DNA of 64,000 bases from Devosia sp. Root635 (GCF_001427605.1 NZ_LMGZ01000001.1:118280-182279); one strand, 5' to 3'. Positions 35,026 through 44,300 are shown, counted from the stretch's first letter. A program made the numbers and translations. Notes: a model not told the origin generated them from the letters alone.

Positions 35026-35909
35026 GTCCGCAATGTCGCCGTTGCCGGGACGATCCAGTCGCGAAAGGCCTTGATCTTGGGGCTGTTCCGCCGCGCCTCG
35101 GGATAGACGAAGTAATAGCCATGCCCGTCCCAGCCGTTCATGGGAAAGGGCTGCACCAACCGTCCGGCCGCCACGTCCTCGGCGTAGAAGGGCGGCGTCA
35201 GCATGGCCACGCCACGCCCGGCAATGGCCGCCGCCGCTTCCAGATTCTGCGATCCCAGCCGGCTGAACGGCCTGTTCGGCGTGGTCGGGCTGGGCACACC
35301 GGCCAGTTCCAGCCAGGCACACAGCCAGGGATCGTCAGGCGTGATCTGCGGCACGCGCAGCAGGTCGGCCGGTTCGCGCACCTGATATTCCTCCACCAGG
35401 CGCGGGCTCAGCATCGGCGCGAATTCCGCCTTGAGCAGCAGATGCCCGACCAGTCCGGGCGATAACTTGGTGGCCGCCCTGATGCCGGCATCGAACTCCT
35501 CCCCGGAAAAATCCACCAGATGCGCCGAACTCTCGACCCGCACCGCGATATCAGGGTTGGCCAGTTGGAACAGGCCGATATTGGCGGCCAGCCAGTGGCT
35601 GGCAAAGGTCGGCACCGAACTCAGGCTCAGCAGCCCCTCCACCCGCCCGCGCGAGGCGGCGAAGGCGTCGCGCAGGGTTTCGAAGGCCGTGCTCACATCG
35701 GGCGCCAGCCGCGCCCCGGTCTCGCTTAGCGCGATCTGCCTCGGCTTGCGCAGGAACAGTGGCGCCCCCACGCGCTCCTCCAGAATCTTGATCTGATAGC
35801 TCACCGCCGCCTGCGTCATGCCCAGCTCGTCGGCGGCTTTGGTAAAGCTCAGATGCCGCGCCACGGCCTCGAAGGCGCGAATGGCGGCCAGCGGTGGCAG
35901 ACTGGACAT
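35022..35909 (-). CDS. LysR-family regulator (GcvA/AmpR-like)
   Basis: 295 aa with N-terminal P-P-L-A-A-I-R-A-F-E-A-V-A-R and helix-turn-helix K-A-A-D-E-L-G-M-T-Q-A-A-V-S-Y-Q-I, the pattern of the GcvA/AmpR branch. C-terminal effector-binding domain complete. Its neighbours give no target: the divergent side has a DUF1127 gene and the other side is the convergent LysR gene. Confidence 0.85.
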   Translation of the reverse strand: MSSLPPLAAIRAFEAVARHLSFTKAADELGMTQAAVSYQIKILEERVGAPLFLRKPRQIALSETGARLAPDVSTAFETLRDAFAASRGRVEGLLSLSSVPTFASHWLAANIGLFQLANPDIAVRVESSAHLVDFSGEEFDAGIRAATKLSPGLVGHLLLKAEFAPMLSPRLVEEYQVREPADLLRVPQITPDDPWLCAWLELAGVPSPTTPNRPFSRLGSQNLEAAAAIAGRGVAMLTPPFYAEDVAAGRLVQPFPMNGWDGHGYYFVYPEARRNSPKIKAFRDWIVPATATLRT

Positions 35910-36027
35910 GGATCAAATCTCCTTATGCCTCATTATCCAGCTTTAGTTGGAATTTCGGCCTGCTGCCAACCATTTTCAATGCATGGAACACAAAGCAGAA
36001 GGCAGCCCCATAAGGCTGTTTATAGCC

Positions 36028-36207
36028 ATGAACACCATCGCCAGACCGCTGATTGCCGCCTTCCACCTGCCCCGTTGGAGCATGCCACGCCTCTTCGACG
36101 CCGCCCGTCGTCGCCGCCAGGCCACGATCGACCTGATCCACGCTTCGCCACATCTGCTGCGCGATATCGGGCTCGGCGAGGGGCATGACGGCAAGCGCCA
36201 GCGCTGA
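36028..36207 (+). CDS. DUF1127 small protein
   Basis: 59 aa from ATG 36028 with the arginine-rich middle and the C-terminal motif L-L-R-D-I-G-L that defines DUF1127. These small proteins are common in alphaproteobacteria and have been tied to phosphate, stress or RNA-linked functions, but this one cannot be given a role. An upstream in-frame start at 35947 would add 27 unrelated residues. Confidence 0.75.
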   Translation: MNTIARPLIAAFHLPRWSMPRLFDAARRRRQATIDLIHASPHLLRDIGLGEGHDGKRQR

Positions 36208-36278
36208 GAATGCAACATCGACCGCCCGCCGGCGGTTCACCCTTGCACAGGCGAACCTGACTTCACTAAAACCACTCC

Positions 36279-36752
36279 ATGTCTAAAACCACGCCCGCCA
36301 CGCTGGCCCTCACCAAAGCCGGTATCCCCTTTGCCACCGCGACCTATGACTACGACCCCGATGCGGATCGGGTCGGGTTGCAGGCGGCCGAGGCAATGGG
36401 GGTTTCACCATCCATCGTGCTCAAGACGCTGATGGCCGAGGTTGACGGCAAGCCGGTCTGCGTCGTCGTGCCCTCCGACGAGGAGGTGAACATGAAAAAG
36501 CTCGCCGCGGCCTTTGGTGGCAAGTCGGCCCACATGATGAAGCCGGCCGATGCCGAGCGGCTGACCGGCTACAAAGTGGGCGGCATCAGCCCGTTCGGCC
36601 AGAAAAAGCCGGTGCCGACCGCCGTCGAGGAATTGGCGACGCTGGAAGACGAGATTTTTCTCAATGGTGGCCAGCGCGGCTTGCAGATCCGCATGAAGCC
36701 CGACGACCTGGTCGCGGCCCTGGGCGGCAAGGCCGCCGACCTCATCCGCTGA
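36279..36752 (+). CDS. ybaK: YbaK/EbsC-type Cys-tRNA(Pro) deacylase
   Basis: 157 aa of the prolyl-tRNA editing (INS-like) domain family. The lysine in F-G-G-K-S-A-H-M-M matches the conserved active-site region, and the motif G-Y-K-V-G-G-I-S-P-F-G near residue 103 is typical of YbaK. It acts in trans to hydrolyse Cys-tRNA(Pro). Stand-alone gene. Confidence 0.9.
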   Translation: MSKTTPATLALTKAGIPFATATYDYDPDADRVGLQAAEAMGVSPSIVLKTLMAEVDGKPVCVVVPSDEEVNMKKLAAAFGGKSAHMMKPADAERLTGYKVGGISPFGQKKPVPTAVEELATLEDEIFLNGGQRGLQIRMKPDDLVAALGGKAADLIR

Positions 36753-36824
36753 TCCCCCCTGTTCGGGGATAGCGCCCACCCTCACAGGCAATAAGGTCCG
36801 CTCCATCCTTGGAGGGACATTTTC

Positions 36825-37175
36825 ATGAACAAATTTCTGGCAGTCGGCATCGCGGCCGTGGTCGCTGCAGCATTGGCCGGATGCAGCGTGACGGGCGGGG
36901 ACCTGATCCGGCCGGGCGAAGCGACGGGCACGTTGATCGTGGCCAACGGCTCCTATGGCTATCTCGATGCCATCGTGATTTCGGACTGCAACAACTTCAC
37001 CTACGGCTTCAATCGCCTGTCCGACGGCGACTCGATCGCGCCCGGCGACGCGCGCAGCTTCACACTCTCGGCCGGCTGCTGGGATGTCGGCGGCGGCGAA
37101 TTCGGCGGCGGCGAGGCCTATGAACGCATGACCATCACGCCGGGCAGCGTGACGCGGTTCACCATCACGGATTGA
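36825..37175 (+). CDS. Small putative lipoprotein
   Basis: 116 aa with a signal peptide and lipobox L-A-G-C (cysteine at residue 19), so probably lipid-anchored. The mature part is glycine-rich with aromatic residues and a pair of further cysteines (S-D-C-N and A-G-C-W) that could form a disulfide. I do not recognise a family. It is preceded by a GGAGG ribosome-binding site. Confidence 0.7.
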   Translation: MNKFLAVGIAAVVAAALAGCSVTGGDLIRPGEATGTLIVANGSYGYLDAIVISDCNNFTYGFNRLSDGDSIAPGDARSFTLSAGCWDVGGGEFGGGEAYERMTITPGSVTRFTITD

Positions 37176-37261
37176 AACCCCGGAAGCATCCCCCACCAGC
37201 CGTCACCCACGGGTGACGATCTGTGTTGGGGAGAGTATCAGGAACCGAATCCCAGACAGAC

Positions 37262-37285
37262 AAAAGGCGCCCGAATGGACGCCTT
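37262..37285 (-). terminator. Terminator of the minus-strand DUF1127 gene
   Basis: On the minus strand AAGGCG-TCCATTCGGG-CGCCTT followed by TTG, 34 bases after the stop codon. Confidence 0.7.
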
Positions 37286-37319
37286 CATCTCAAGTCTGAT
37301 TGGTCGGCCTGGACCGGTA

Positions 37320-37466
37320 TTAGCGGGCCAGTGCGCCGCGAGCGATGTTCTTGATGTCGCCCTTGGTGATGCCGAGGTCGTTCAGCTGACGCTGATCGAG
37401 AGCGCTGAGTTCGCGCATGGTGCGCTGATACTGAGCAAACTGTGCGATTTTCTGGCGGATGTTCAT
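37320..37466 (-). CDS. DUF1127 small protein
   Basis: A 48-aa gene starting MNIRQKIAQF, with the DUF1127 signature L-S-A-L-D-Q-R-Q-L-N-D-L-G-I-T at residues 20-34. A GGGGAAC ribosome-binding-like motif precedes the ATG and a terminator follows. Its role is unknown; it is the second DUF1127 protein within 1.5 kb. Confidence 0.82.
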   Translation of the reverse strand: MNIRQKIAQFAQYQRTMRELSALDQRQLNDLGITKGDIKNIARGALAR

Positions 37467-37659
37467 TTCGGTTCCCCTTCGTTTTGATGACCCTTATCTA
37501 TAGTCGTCGGGTCGTGATTAGAAGATGGACTCTTTGCACATCCGTTATGCACTACGTGCACGTTAAAGAGGCAAACCGTTCAGGTTCGCTTCAGCCGGCA
37601 GGACATCAATAATTGCCACCTGACACCACAACACCCTGGTTTTCATAGGAAAAATGGGA

Positions 37660-37682
37660 AAGGCCGCCACGGCGGCGGCCTT
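37660..37682 (-). terminator. Terminator of the cydABX operon
   Basis: On the minus strand AAGGCCGCC-GCCGT-GGCGGCCTT followed by TCCCATTTTTCC, 52 bases after the cydX stop. Confidence 0.82.
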
Positions 37683-37734
37683 AACCGATTTTTGACCATC
37701 CAGTCAGCGCCATGCGCCAGACGGGTGCCGGCCC

Positions 37735-37860
37735 TTAGCGTTGGCCCGGCTCCGCTTCCTCGGCGACGTGCCGGTCCTCGCGCAGTTCGAACCACATGGC
37801 GTTGAGAATGGCGAAGGAACAGGCCAGCCCCAGGCCGAGGATCCATGAAAAATACCACAT
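37735..37860 (-). CDS. cydX: Cytochrome bd oxidase small subunit CydX
   Basis: A 41-aa single-pass membrane protein beginning M-W-Y-F-S-W-I-L-G-L-G-L-A, the CydX/YbgT signature, with F-E-L-R-E-D-R after the membrane helix. CydX stabilises the haem d site of cytochrome bd. It begins 9 bases after the cydB stop. Confidence 0.92.
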   Translation of the reverse strand: MWYFSWILGLGLACSFAILNAMWFELREDRHVAEEAEPGQR

Positions 37861-37869
37861 AGGCGTCTC

Positions 37870-39018
37870 CTAATAGGCGTTGGGGTTCTTTTCGAGCGAC
37901 TGGGTGCTCACCGTGCCGCGCATCACGCGGAACACGAAGGCGGTGTAGAGCAGGATGATCGGCAGGAAGAACACCGTCACCAGCAGCATGATGAACAGCG
38001 TCAGGTGGCTGGACGAAGCATCCCACAGGGTCAGGCTCGCCTCCGGCACGGTCGAGGATGGCAGCAGGAACGGGAACAGCGACAGGCCCGCCGTGGCGAC
38101 GATGCCTGCAATGGCCACGCTCGACGCCAGCAATGTCACCAGCCGCAGCCGCGCCTGCAGCCCGATCACCGCCCCGGCCAGCCCGGCAAAGCCCAGCACC
38201 GGCCCCGCAATCATCCAGGGATAGAGCTCGTAATTGGCCAGCCACCCACCGCGGGTCAGTGTCACGCTCTTGCCCAGGGGGTTGATGGCGGCATTGCCAT
38301 CCACCGCGCTGGTAATGGCATAGCCGTCAATGCCGAAGGCAATCCACACGCCGGCCAGCGCGAACAACAGGATAGTCACGATACCAGCCAGCGAGCCATA
38401 GGTCCGCGCCCGTTCGGCCAATGGCCCAGTGGTGCGGCCGGCAATGACAGCGGCGCCCTGCGTCACGATCATGCCCAGGCTCACCAGTCCGCACAGCAGC
38501 GCGAAGGGCGTCAACAGCATGAAGAAATTGCCGGTATAGAAGGCGCGCATCGTGTCATCGAGGTGGAATGGCGCGCCGAGCAGCACATTACCCACCGCTA
38601 CCCCGAAGATCAGCGCAGGCACGAAGCCGCCGACGAACAGCACCCAGTCCCAGGTGGCGCGCCAGCGGTCATCCTTGATCTTGCTGCGGAACTTGAAGCC
38701 CACCGGCCGCAGGATCAGCGCCAGCAGGATCACGATCATGGCGAGGTAGAAGCCCGAAAAGCTCACCGCATAAAGTGGCGGGAAGGCTGCGAAGATCGCC
38801 CCGCCCCCCAGGATCAGCCACACCTGGTTGCCCTCCCAGGTAGGTCCGACCACGTTCAGCAGCACGCGCCGTTCCGCATCGGTGCGGGCGGCGAAGGGCA
38901 GCAGCGCGCCCACGCCGAGATCGCGCCCGCCCATGATGGCGAAGCCGGTCAGCAGGATACCCAGCAGCAGCCACCAGATGAGGCGCAGGGTTTCATAGTC
39001 CAGCGGAATGGTGCTCAT
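37870..39018 (-). CDS. cydB: Cytochrome bd ubiquinol oxidase subunit II
   Basis: 382-aa polytopic subunit with about eight membrane helices and the N-terminal family region L-R-L-I-W-W-L-L-L-G-I-L-L followed by G-R-D-L-G-V-G. It pairs with CydA to oxidise ubiquinol and reduce O2 at low oxygen tension. It overlaps cydA by ATGA. Confidence 0.94.
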   Translation of the reverse strand: MSTIPLDYETLRLIWWLLLGILLTGFAIMGGRDLGVGALLPFAARTDAERRVLLNVVGPTWEGNQVWLILGGGAIFAAFPPLYAVSFSGFYLAMIVILLALILRPVGFKFRSKIKDDRWRATWDWVLFVGGFVPALIFGVAVGNVLLGAPFHLDDTMRAFYTGNFFMLLTPFALLCGLVSLGMIVTQGAAVIAGRTTGPLAERARTYGSLAGIVTILLFALAGVWIAFGIDGYAITSAVDGNAAINPLGKSVTLTRGGWLANYELYPWMIAGPVLGFAGLAGAVIGLQARLRLVTLLASSVAIAGIVATAGLSLFPFLLPSSTVPEASLTLWDASSSHLTLFIMLLVTVFFLPIILLYTAFVFRVMRGTVSTQSLEKNPNAY

Positions 39019-40619
39019 GATCCGAGCTCCTTGTTGGCAGGCGTGGCGGGCAAGGCGGCAACGACGAAGTCCGCGTCATCGCCCTCGTCCTCGGCGAACA
39101 GCTTGTCCTGCGGTCCGGCCTTGATGATCTTGACCATCAGCATGATCATGATGACCAGCAGGATCGAGTAGAGCGTCACGAAGAAGCTCAGCGAGATGAC
39201 CAGGTCCCAGAAATGGAGGCCCGATGCCGCATAGAAGGTCGGCAACACGCCTTCCACCACCCAGGGTTGTCGCCCGAATTCGGCGATGAACCAGCCGCTT
39301 TCGATGGCGATCCACGGCAAGGGCAAAAGAAAGAAGCTGAACCAGAGCAGCGGCTTGTTGGTTTCCAGCCAGCCCCGCGAGGCCCGGTAGAACCACAGCG
39401 CGAAGAAGCCGATGAAGAAGAAGCCCAGCCCCATCATGATGCGGAAGGTCCAGAACAGCGGCCAGACGCCGGGCACCGTGTCGGCCGCCGCCTGCGCGAT
39501 CTCGGCGTCGGTCGCATTGCCGACATCCTCGCGATAACGCTTGAGCAGCAGGCCATAGCCCAGGTCGGCCCAATGCTCCTCGAACACCGCACGGGCCTCG
39601 GCATTGCTGCCATCGGCGCGGATATCCTGCAGCGCGTCATAAGCGACCATGCCCGAGCGGATGCGCGTCTGCGCATGCTCGACCAGTTCGTCGATGCCCG
39701 GCAGTTCCTCATTGAGCGAGCGCGTGGTGATGAGGCCCCCCACCCAGGGCACCTGGATGGAAAAGCTCGGCGCGCCGCCATCGGCTCCGGGAATGGCGAA
39801 GATCGTCCAAGGCGCCGGGGCCGGCTCGGTGTGATAGCTGGCCTCCATGGCCGCGATCTTCATCTTCTGGTGCTCGGTCGCGACATAGCCGCTCTCGTCG
39901 CCCAGCACGACCACCGACAAAGCCGAAGCCAGCCCGAAGCTGGCCGCCACCACCATGGAGCGCTTGGCCAGTTCCACATGCTTGCCGCGCACCAGGAACA
40001 GGCACGAAACGGCGAAGATGAACACCGCGCCGCAGACATAGCCGGCGCTGACCGTATGCACGAACTTGGCCTGCGCCACCGGATTGAACAGCACCGCCAC
40101 GAAATCGGTGACTTCCATGCGCATCGTGTCGGGGTTGAATTTCGAGCCGACCGGATTCTGCATCCAGCCATTGGCGATCAGGATCCACAAAGCCGAGAAA
40201 TTGGCGCCCAAAGCCACCAGCCAGGTCACCGCCAGATGCCCCACCTTGCTCAGCCGGTCCCAGCCGAAGAAGAACAGCCCGATAAAGCTGGCTTCGAGGA
40301 AGAAGGCCATCAGCCCTTCGATGGCCAGCGGCGCGCCGAATACGTCGCCCACATAGTGGCTGTAATAGCTCCAGTTCATGCCGAACTGGAATTCCATGAC
40401 GACGCCGGTGGCCACGCCCATAGCGAAATTGACGCCGAACAGCGTGCCCCAAAACAGGGTGGCCTTGCGCCACACCTCGCGCCCGGTCATCACATAGACG
40501 CTTTCCATGATGGCCATCATCACGGAAAGCCCAATGGTCAGCGGCACGAAGATGAAGTGATACATGGCGGTGGCGGCGAATTGCCACCGCGAGAGCTCGA
40601 CAACGGTCATGTCGATCAT
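39015..40619 (-). CDS. cydA: Cytochrome bd ubiquinol oxidase subunit I
   Basis: 534 aa from ATG 40619 (ATG 40610 is also possible). His21 corresponds to the haem b595/d ligand near the N-terminus, and a second histidine lies in K-F-V-H-T-V-S-A-G-Y. The G-R-Q-P-W-V-V-E-G-V-L-P-T motif near the C-terminus is typical. It heads the cydABX operon, and an FNR box lies 83 bases upstream, implying induction when oxygen falls. Confidence 0.94.
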   Translation of the reverse strand: MIDMTVVELSRWQFAATAMYHFIFVPLTIGLSVMMAIMESVYVMTGREVWRKATLFWGTLFGVNFAMGVATGVVMEFQFGMNWSYYSHYVGDVFGAPLAIEGLMAFFLEASFIGLFFFGWDRLSKVGHLAVTWLVALGANFSALWILIANGWMQNPVGSKFNPDTMRMEVTDFVAVLFNPVAQAKFVHTVSAGYVCGAVFIFAVSCLFLVRGKHVELAKRSMVVAASFGLASALSVVVLGDESGYVATEHQKMKIAAMEASYHTEPAPAPWTIFAIPGADGGAPSFSIQVPWVGGLITTRSLNEELPGIDELVEHAQTRIRSGMVAYDALQDIRADGSNAEARAVFEEHWADLGYGLLLKRYREDVGNATDAEIAQAAADTVPGVWPLFWTFRIMMGLGFFFIGFFALWFYRASRGWLETNKPLLWFSFFLLPLPWIAIESGWFIAEFGRQPWVVEGVLPTFYAASGLHFWDLVISLSFFVTLYSILLVIMIMLMVKIIKAGPQDKLFAEDEGDDADFVVAALPATPANKELGS

Positions 40620-40701
40620 GGTGATACTGCCTCTATGCTTGGCAGCGCCCGAGTCGCCGCCGTCACTGCGCACTCTATGCGCCACCAGACTCGCCCATGC
40701 C

Positions 40702-40715
40702 TTGATTCAGATCAA
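40702..40715. promoter_or_regulatory. FNR/FixK box between cydA and cydD
   Basis: TTGAT-TCAG-ATCAA is a perfect match to the FNR consensus TTGAT-N4-ATCAA. It lies between the divergent cydABX and cydDC operons, about 83 and 94 bases from the two start codons, and an Fnr-type regulator gene is 4 kb away. Confidence 0.85.
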
Positions 40716-40808
40716 GGGCGAGCCGCGTCATCATGGTATAGACAGGCATGCTTTTGCTCGATGCTGCCAAAACCCCCTCAGGTGGCGGTTGGAAGGGGGA
40801 ATCCTCGC

Positions 40809-42647
40809 TTGACCGATACAGACCGCCACAATGCCCGCACCCTCTCCGCCCTGCGCCATAACGGCGGCCCCTGGCTCATTCTCGCCACCGGCGCACCGCT
40901 GCTCGCTGGTGGCTTGCTGGTCTGGCAGGCATGGACCCTCGCTTCCGTCCTCGGCAACGCCATCGAGGCCCGCGCGCCCGTCGCCACTCTCGCCCCCGGC
41001 ATCGTGCTCATCCTCGCCCTGCTGCTCGCCCGCGCCGCCCTCGCTGCCATCGGCGACCGCGCCGGCACCGAGGCCGCCGAAGCCATCAAGCTCCGGCTCC
41101 GCACCACCCTCTTCTCGCACCTGCTGGCCGGATCGCCCCGCGCGGCCACCCAGCCGCAATCGGGCGCCGCCTCGGCCGCCATCATCGACCAGGTGGAAGC
41201 ACTCGACGGCTTTTTCGCCCGCTACCTGCCCGCCATGATCGGCGCCACCGTGCTGCCCGTCGCCTTTGGCGCCATCATCCTGCCCCTCGACTGGTTGGCC
41301 GGACTGCTCTTCCTCGTCACCGCGCCGTTGATTCCCGTCTTCATGGCGCTGGCCGGCTGGGGCGCGCAGCTCGCCACCGAAAGGCAGGCCCGCGCCCTGA
41401 GCCTGCTCACCAGCCGCTTCGCCGACCGGCTGCGCGGCATCGTCACGCTCAAGCTGTTCGGCCGGGCCGAGGCAGAAACCTCGGGCATCGTCGTCGCCAG
41501 CGATGAACTCCGCCGCCGCACCCTGCGTGTGCTGCGCATCGCCTTCCTGTCCTCGGCCGTACTCGAATTCTTCGCCGCCCTTGGTGTCGCCGGCATCGCG
41601 CTCTATGTCGGCCTCACCTTCATCGACTACCTCCACCTGCGCACCACGCCGCTGACCCTCGAACTCGGTCTCTTCCTCCTCCTGATGGCCCCCGAGGTCT
41701 ATAATCCCCTGCGCCTGCTCGCCGCGCATTACCACGACCGCGCCGCCGCCAAATCCGCCATCGGCGAAATCGAGGCCCAACTCGGCACCCTCTCACCTCT
41801 CCCTTCGGGGGAGAGAGCCTGCCCCGGACTTGATCCGGGGTCGGCCGCAGGCCGGATGAGGGGGCCTTCCCCACGCACCGTGTCAAGAAAAGGGCCCCTC
41901 GCCCGACCGAAAACGGTCGACCTCTCCCCCAGGGGGAGAGGTGAAGCGCGCGGCCCCCTCGGCCTCGCCGCCACCAGCCTCACCCTGCGCACACCCGATA
42001 GCGCCCGCGTCATCCTCGCCAATGCCGATTTTACCATCGCCCCCGGCGAACACGCCGCCCTGCTCGGCCCCAGCGGCATCGGCAAATCCACCCTGCTCGA
42101 GGCCATGGCCCGCCTGCGCCTCTACGAAGGCGGAATCATGCTGGATCACCGTCCCCTCGCCGACTGGCCCGAACCCGACCTGCGCGCCCGCACCACCATG
42201 CTGGGCCAGAAGCCGCGCATCTTCGCCGGCTCCATGGCGCATAACATCGCCCTGGCCCGCCCCGGCGCGTCACCCGCGGACATCCGCCGCGCCGCCGAAC
42301 GCGCCCATGTCGCCGCCTTTGCCGATGCCCTGCCCGATGGTCTCGATACGCTGCTCGGCGAAGGCGGACTCGGCCTGTCCGGTGGGCAGGCCCAGCGCAT
42401 CGCCCTGGCCCGCATCTATCTGCGCGATGCCGGGCTGATCCTGCTCGACGAGCCCACCGCCCATCTCGATGCCGAACTGGAACAAGTGGTGCTCGACGAC
42501 CTCAAGGCCCATGCAAGCGGCCGCACCCTCATCATCGCGACGCATTCGCTCGCGGTCGCCGCCCGCATGGACAAAGCGTGGCGCATTGCCGGCGAGACCC
42601 TGTTGCCCACGCCGCTCCCGACAGGCAAGGGCAGGAGCGTCGCGTGA
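40809..42647 (+). CDS. cydD: CydD, ABC exporter for cytochrome bd assembly, with an in-frame repeat insertion
   Basis: 612-aa half-transporter, membrane domain plus ATPase, which with CydC exports thiols (cysteine/glutathione) needed for bd oxidase assembly. I prefer the TTG at 40809 (ribosome-binding site GGAAGGGGGA just upstream); ATG 40761 is the alternative. The membrane domain spans about 15-320; the ATPase has Walker A G-P-S-G-I-G-K-S-T, signature L-S-G-G-Q and I-L-L-D-E-P. Between them, bases 41794-41943 are a family B repeat of exactly 50 codons read without a stop, giving a proline/arginine/glycine-rich linker. Without it the length would be about 562 aa, normal for CydD. Confidence 0.9.
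   Translation: MTDTDRHNARTLSALRHNGGPWLILATGAPLLAGGLLVWQAWTLASVLGNAIEARAPVATLAPGIVLILALLLARAALAAIGDRAGTEAAEAIKLRLRTTLFSHLLAGSPRAATQPQSGAASAAIIDQVEALDGFFARYLPAMIGATVLPVAFGAIILPLDWLAGLLFLVTAPLIPVFMALAGWGAQLATERQARALSLLTSRFADRLRGIVTLKLFGRAEAETSGIVVASDELRRRTLRVLRIAFLSSAVLEFFAALGVAGIALYVGLTFIDYLHLRTTPLTLELGLFLLLMAPEVYNPLRLLAAHYHDRAAAKSAIGEIEAQLGTLSPLPSGERACPGLDPGSAAGRMRGPSPRTVSRKGPLARPKTVDLSPRGRGEARGPLGLAATSLTLRTPDSARVILANADFTIAPGEHAALLGPSGIGKSTLLEAMARLRLYEGGIMLDHRPLADWPEPDLRARTTMLGQKPRIFAGSMAHNIALARPGASPADIRRAAERAHVAAFADALPDGLDTLLGEGGLGLSGGQAQRIALARIYLRDAGLILLDEPTAHLDAELEQVVLDDLKAHASGRTLIIATHSLAVAARMDKAWRIAGETLLPTPLPTGKGRSVA
41794..41943. repeat. Family B palindromic repeat inserted in frame in cydD
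   Basis: CACCTCTCCCTTCGGGGGAG opens and CTCTCCCCCAGGGGGAGAGG closes a 150-base element with internal palindromes GCCCCGGACTTGATCCGGGG and CGGCCGCAGGCCG and the GATGAGGGGGCC…GGGCCCCTCGCCC arms seen in the intergenic copies. 150 is divisible by three and the frame has no stop. Confidence 0.88.
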
Positions 42648-44293
42648 AGGCCCTTCTCACCTTCCGCGGCCTATTCGCCACCCAGTTCAAGGGCTTCGCC
42701 CTGGCGCTTATTCTGTCGCTGGTGACGCTGGCGGCCGGTGTCGCCCTGCTCGGCACGTCGGGCTGGTTCATCACCGCCGCCGCGCTCACCACGGCGGGCC
42801 TCGCCTTCAATCTCTTCGCACCCTCGGCGCTGGTGCGCGGCTTCTCTTTTATCCGCATCCTCGCCCGCTATGGCGAACGCCTCGCCGGCCACGACGCCAC
42901 GTTGCGCCTGCTGGCCGACTTGCGCGGCTGGCTGTTCGCCCGCCTGTTTCCGCGCCTGCCCATCGCCGATCGCAGCCTGCGCCATGGCGATCTGGTCAGC
43001 CGCCTCACCGCCGATGTCGATGCGCTCGATACCGCTTTCCTCGTCGCCATCGGCCCCATAGCCGCTGCCTTCGTCATCGGCGCGGCGCTGACCGGCGTCC
43101 TCGCATGGCTGCTGCCCGGCGCGGCATGGCTTTATGGGCTTTGCTTTGCCGCCGCGGTGCTCGCGGTGCCCGCCGGCCTGGTCCTGGCTAGCCGTCGCGC
43201 CGGCAAGGACGTGGTCAGCCGCGCCGCCGAAGCGCGCGCCTCCGTGCTCGACGGCATCGAGGGCCATGCCGATCTCACGGTGTTCGGCGTCCTGGGCACC
43301 GCCCAATCGGACTTTGCCACGACCGCGCAACGCCTCGCTGCCGCCAGGGGCCGCCTGTCGACGCTCACTGCCGTCGCCGGTTTCGCCGTGCAGGCTCTTG
43401 CCGCGCTGGCGCTGGCCGGCACCCTCTGGCTCGGGCTCGATGCCCTGGCCGCCGGCACCGTCGAAGGCCCCGTCCTTGCCGGCCTGCTGCTGGCCGTGGC
43501 CGGCAGCTTCGAGGCCACCAGCACAATCGTCCGCAGCGTCGGCAAGCTCACCACCGCCATGGCCGCCGCTGAGCGCCTTACCGCTATTGCCGAGGCCCCG
43601 CCTGCGATCGTGGACCCGGCGATGCCGGCCGAGCGCACAGCCGATGCCACCATCGTCCTCGCCGATATCACCTTCGGCTATGGCGGTCCGCCGGTGCTGA
43701 CCAATCTCGACCACATCGTCGCGCCCGGTGAGCATATCGCCATCACCGGCCCCAGCGGCATCGGCAAATCGAGCCTGCTGGGCCTGCTGCTGCGCCTCGC
43801 CGATCCACAAGCCGGCCGCATCACCCTGGGCGGCGTCCCACTGCCCGCACTGCGCCAGGCAGATATCCATGCCGGCATGGCCCTGCTCAGCCAGGACAGC
43901 CCGCTCTTCAACGACACCATCCGCGCCAACCTGCTGATCGCCCGCCCCGACGCCGATGACGACGCTCTCTGGACCGCCCTCGCCGATGCCGGCATCGCCG
44001 ATTTCGTCCGCGTCCTGCCCGCCGGTCTCGATACGATGATGGGCGAAGGCGGCCGCACGGTCTCGGTGGGCCAGGCCCGCCGCCTCTGCCTCGCCCGCGT
44101 GCTGCTGTCGCCGGCCCCGATCCTGCTTCTGGACGAACCCACCACCGGCCTGGACCGCCCGGCGGAAGCGGCGTTCTTTGAAACCCTGCACCAGGCCGCG
44201 CAGGGCCGCACGGTGATCGTCGTCACCCACGCGGCGATTCCGGAGGGAACGATGGATCGGGTGCTGACGCTACGGGGCGGGATGCTGGGGTGA
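42644..44293 (+). CDS. cydC: CydC, ABC exporter for cytochrome bd assembly
   Basis: 549-aa partner of CydD: membrane domain about 1-310, then an ATPase with Walker A G-P-S-G-I-G-K-S-S and I-L-L-L-D-E-P-T-T-G-L-D. The signature is S-V-G-Q-A-R instead of the usual S-G-G-Q, a mild deviation also seen in some CydC proteins. It starts at GTG 42644, which overlaps the cydD stop (GTGA) and has AGGAG upstream. Unlike cydD it carries no inserted repeat. Confidence 0.92.
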   Translation: MKALLTFRGLFATQFKGFALALILSLVTLAAGVALLGTSGWFITAAALTTAGLAFNLFAPSALVRGFSFIRILARYGERLAGHDATLRLLADLRGWLFARLFPRLPIADRSLRHGDLVSRLTADVDALDTAFLVAIGPIAAAFVIGAALTGVLAWLLPGAAWLYGLCFAAAVLAVPAGLVLASRRAGKDVVSRAAEARASVLDGIEGHADLTVFGVLGTAQSDFATTAQRLAAARGRLSTLTAVAGFAVQALAALALAGTLWLGLDALAAGTVEGPVLAGLLLAVAGSFEATSTIVRSVGKLTTAMAAAERLTAIAEAPPAIVDPAMPAERTADATIVLADITFGYGGPPVLTNLDHIVAPGEHIAITGPSGIGKSSLLGLLLRLADPQAGRITLGGVPLPALRQADIHAGMALLSQDSPLFNDTIRANLLIARPDADDDALWTALADAGIADFVRVLPAGLDTMMGEGGRTVSVGQARRLCLARVLLSPAPILLLDEPTTGLDRPAEAAFFETLHQAAQGRTVIVVTHAAIPEGTMDRVLTLRGGMLG

Positions 44294-44300
44294 GCCTCTT

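Noticed and set aside
39213..40808. Long plus-strand open frame leading into cydD
   Set aside because: It is the antisense of cydA with the proline/histidine/glutamine-rich composition typical of GC-rich shadows; CydD homology begins only near 40809.
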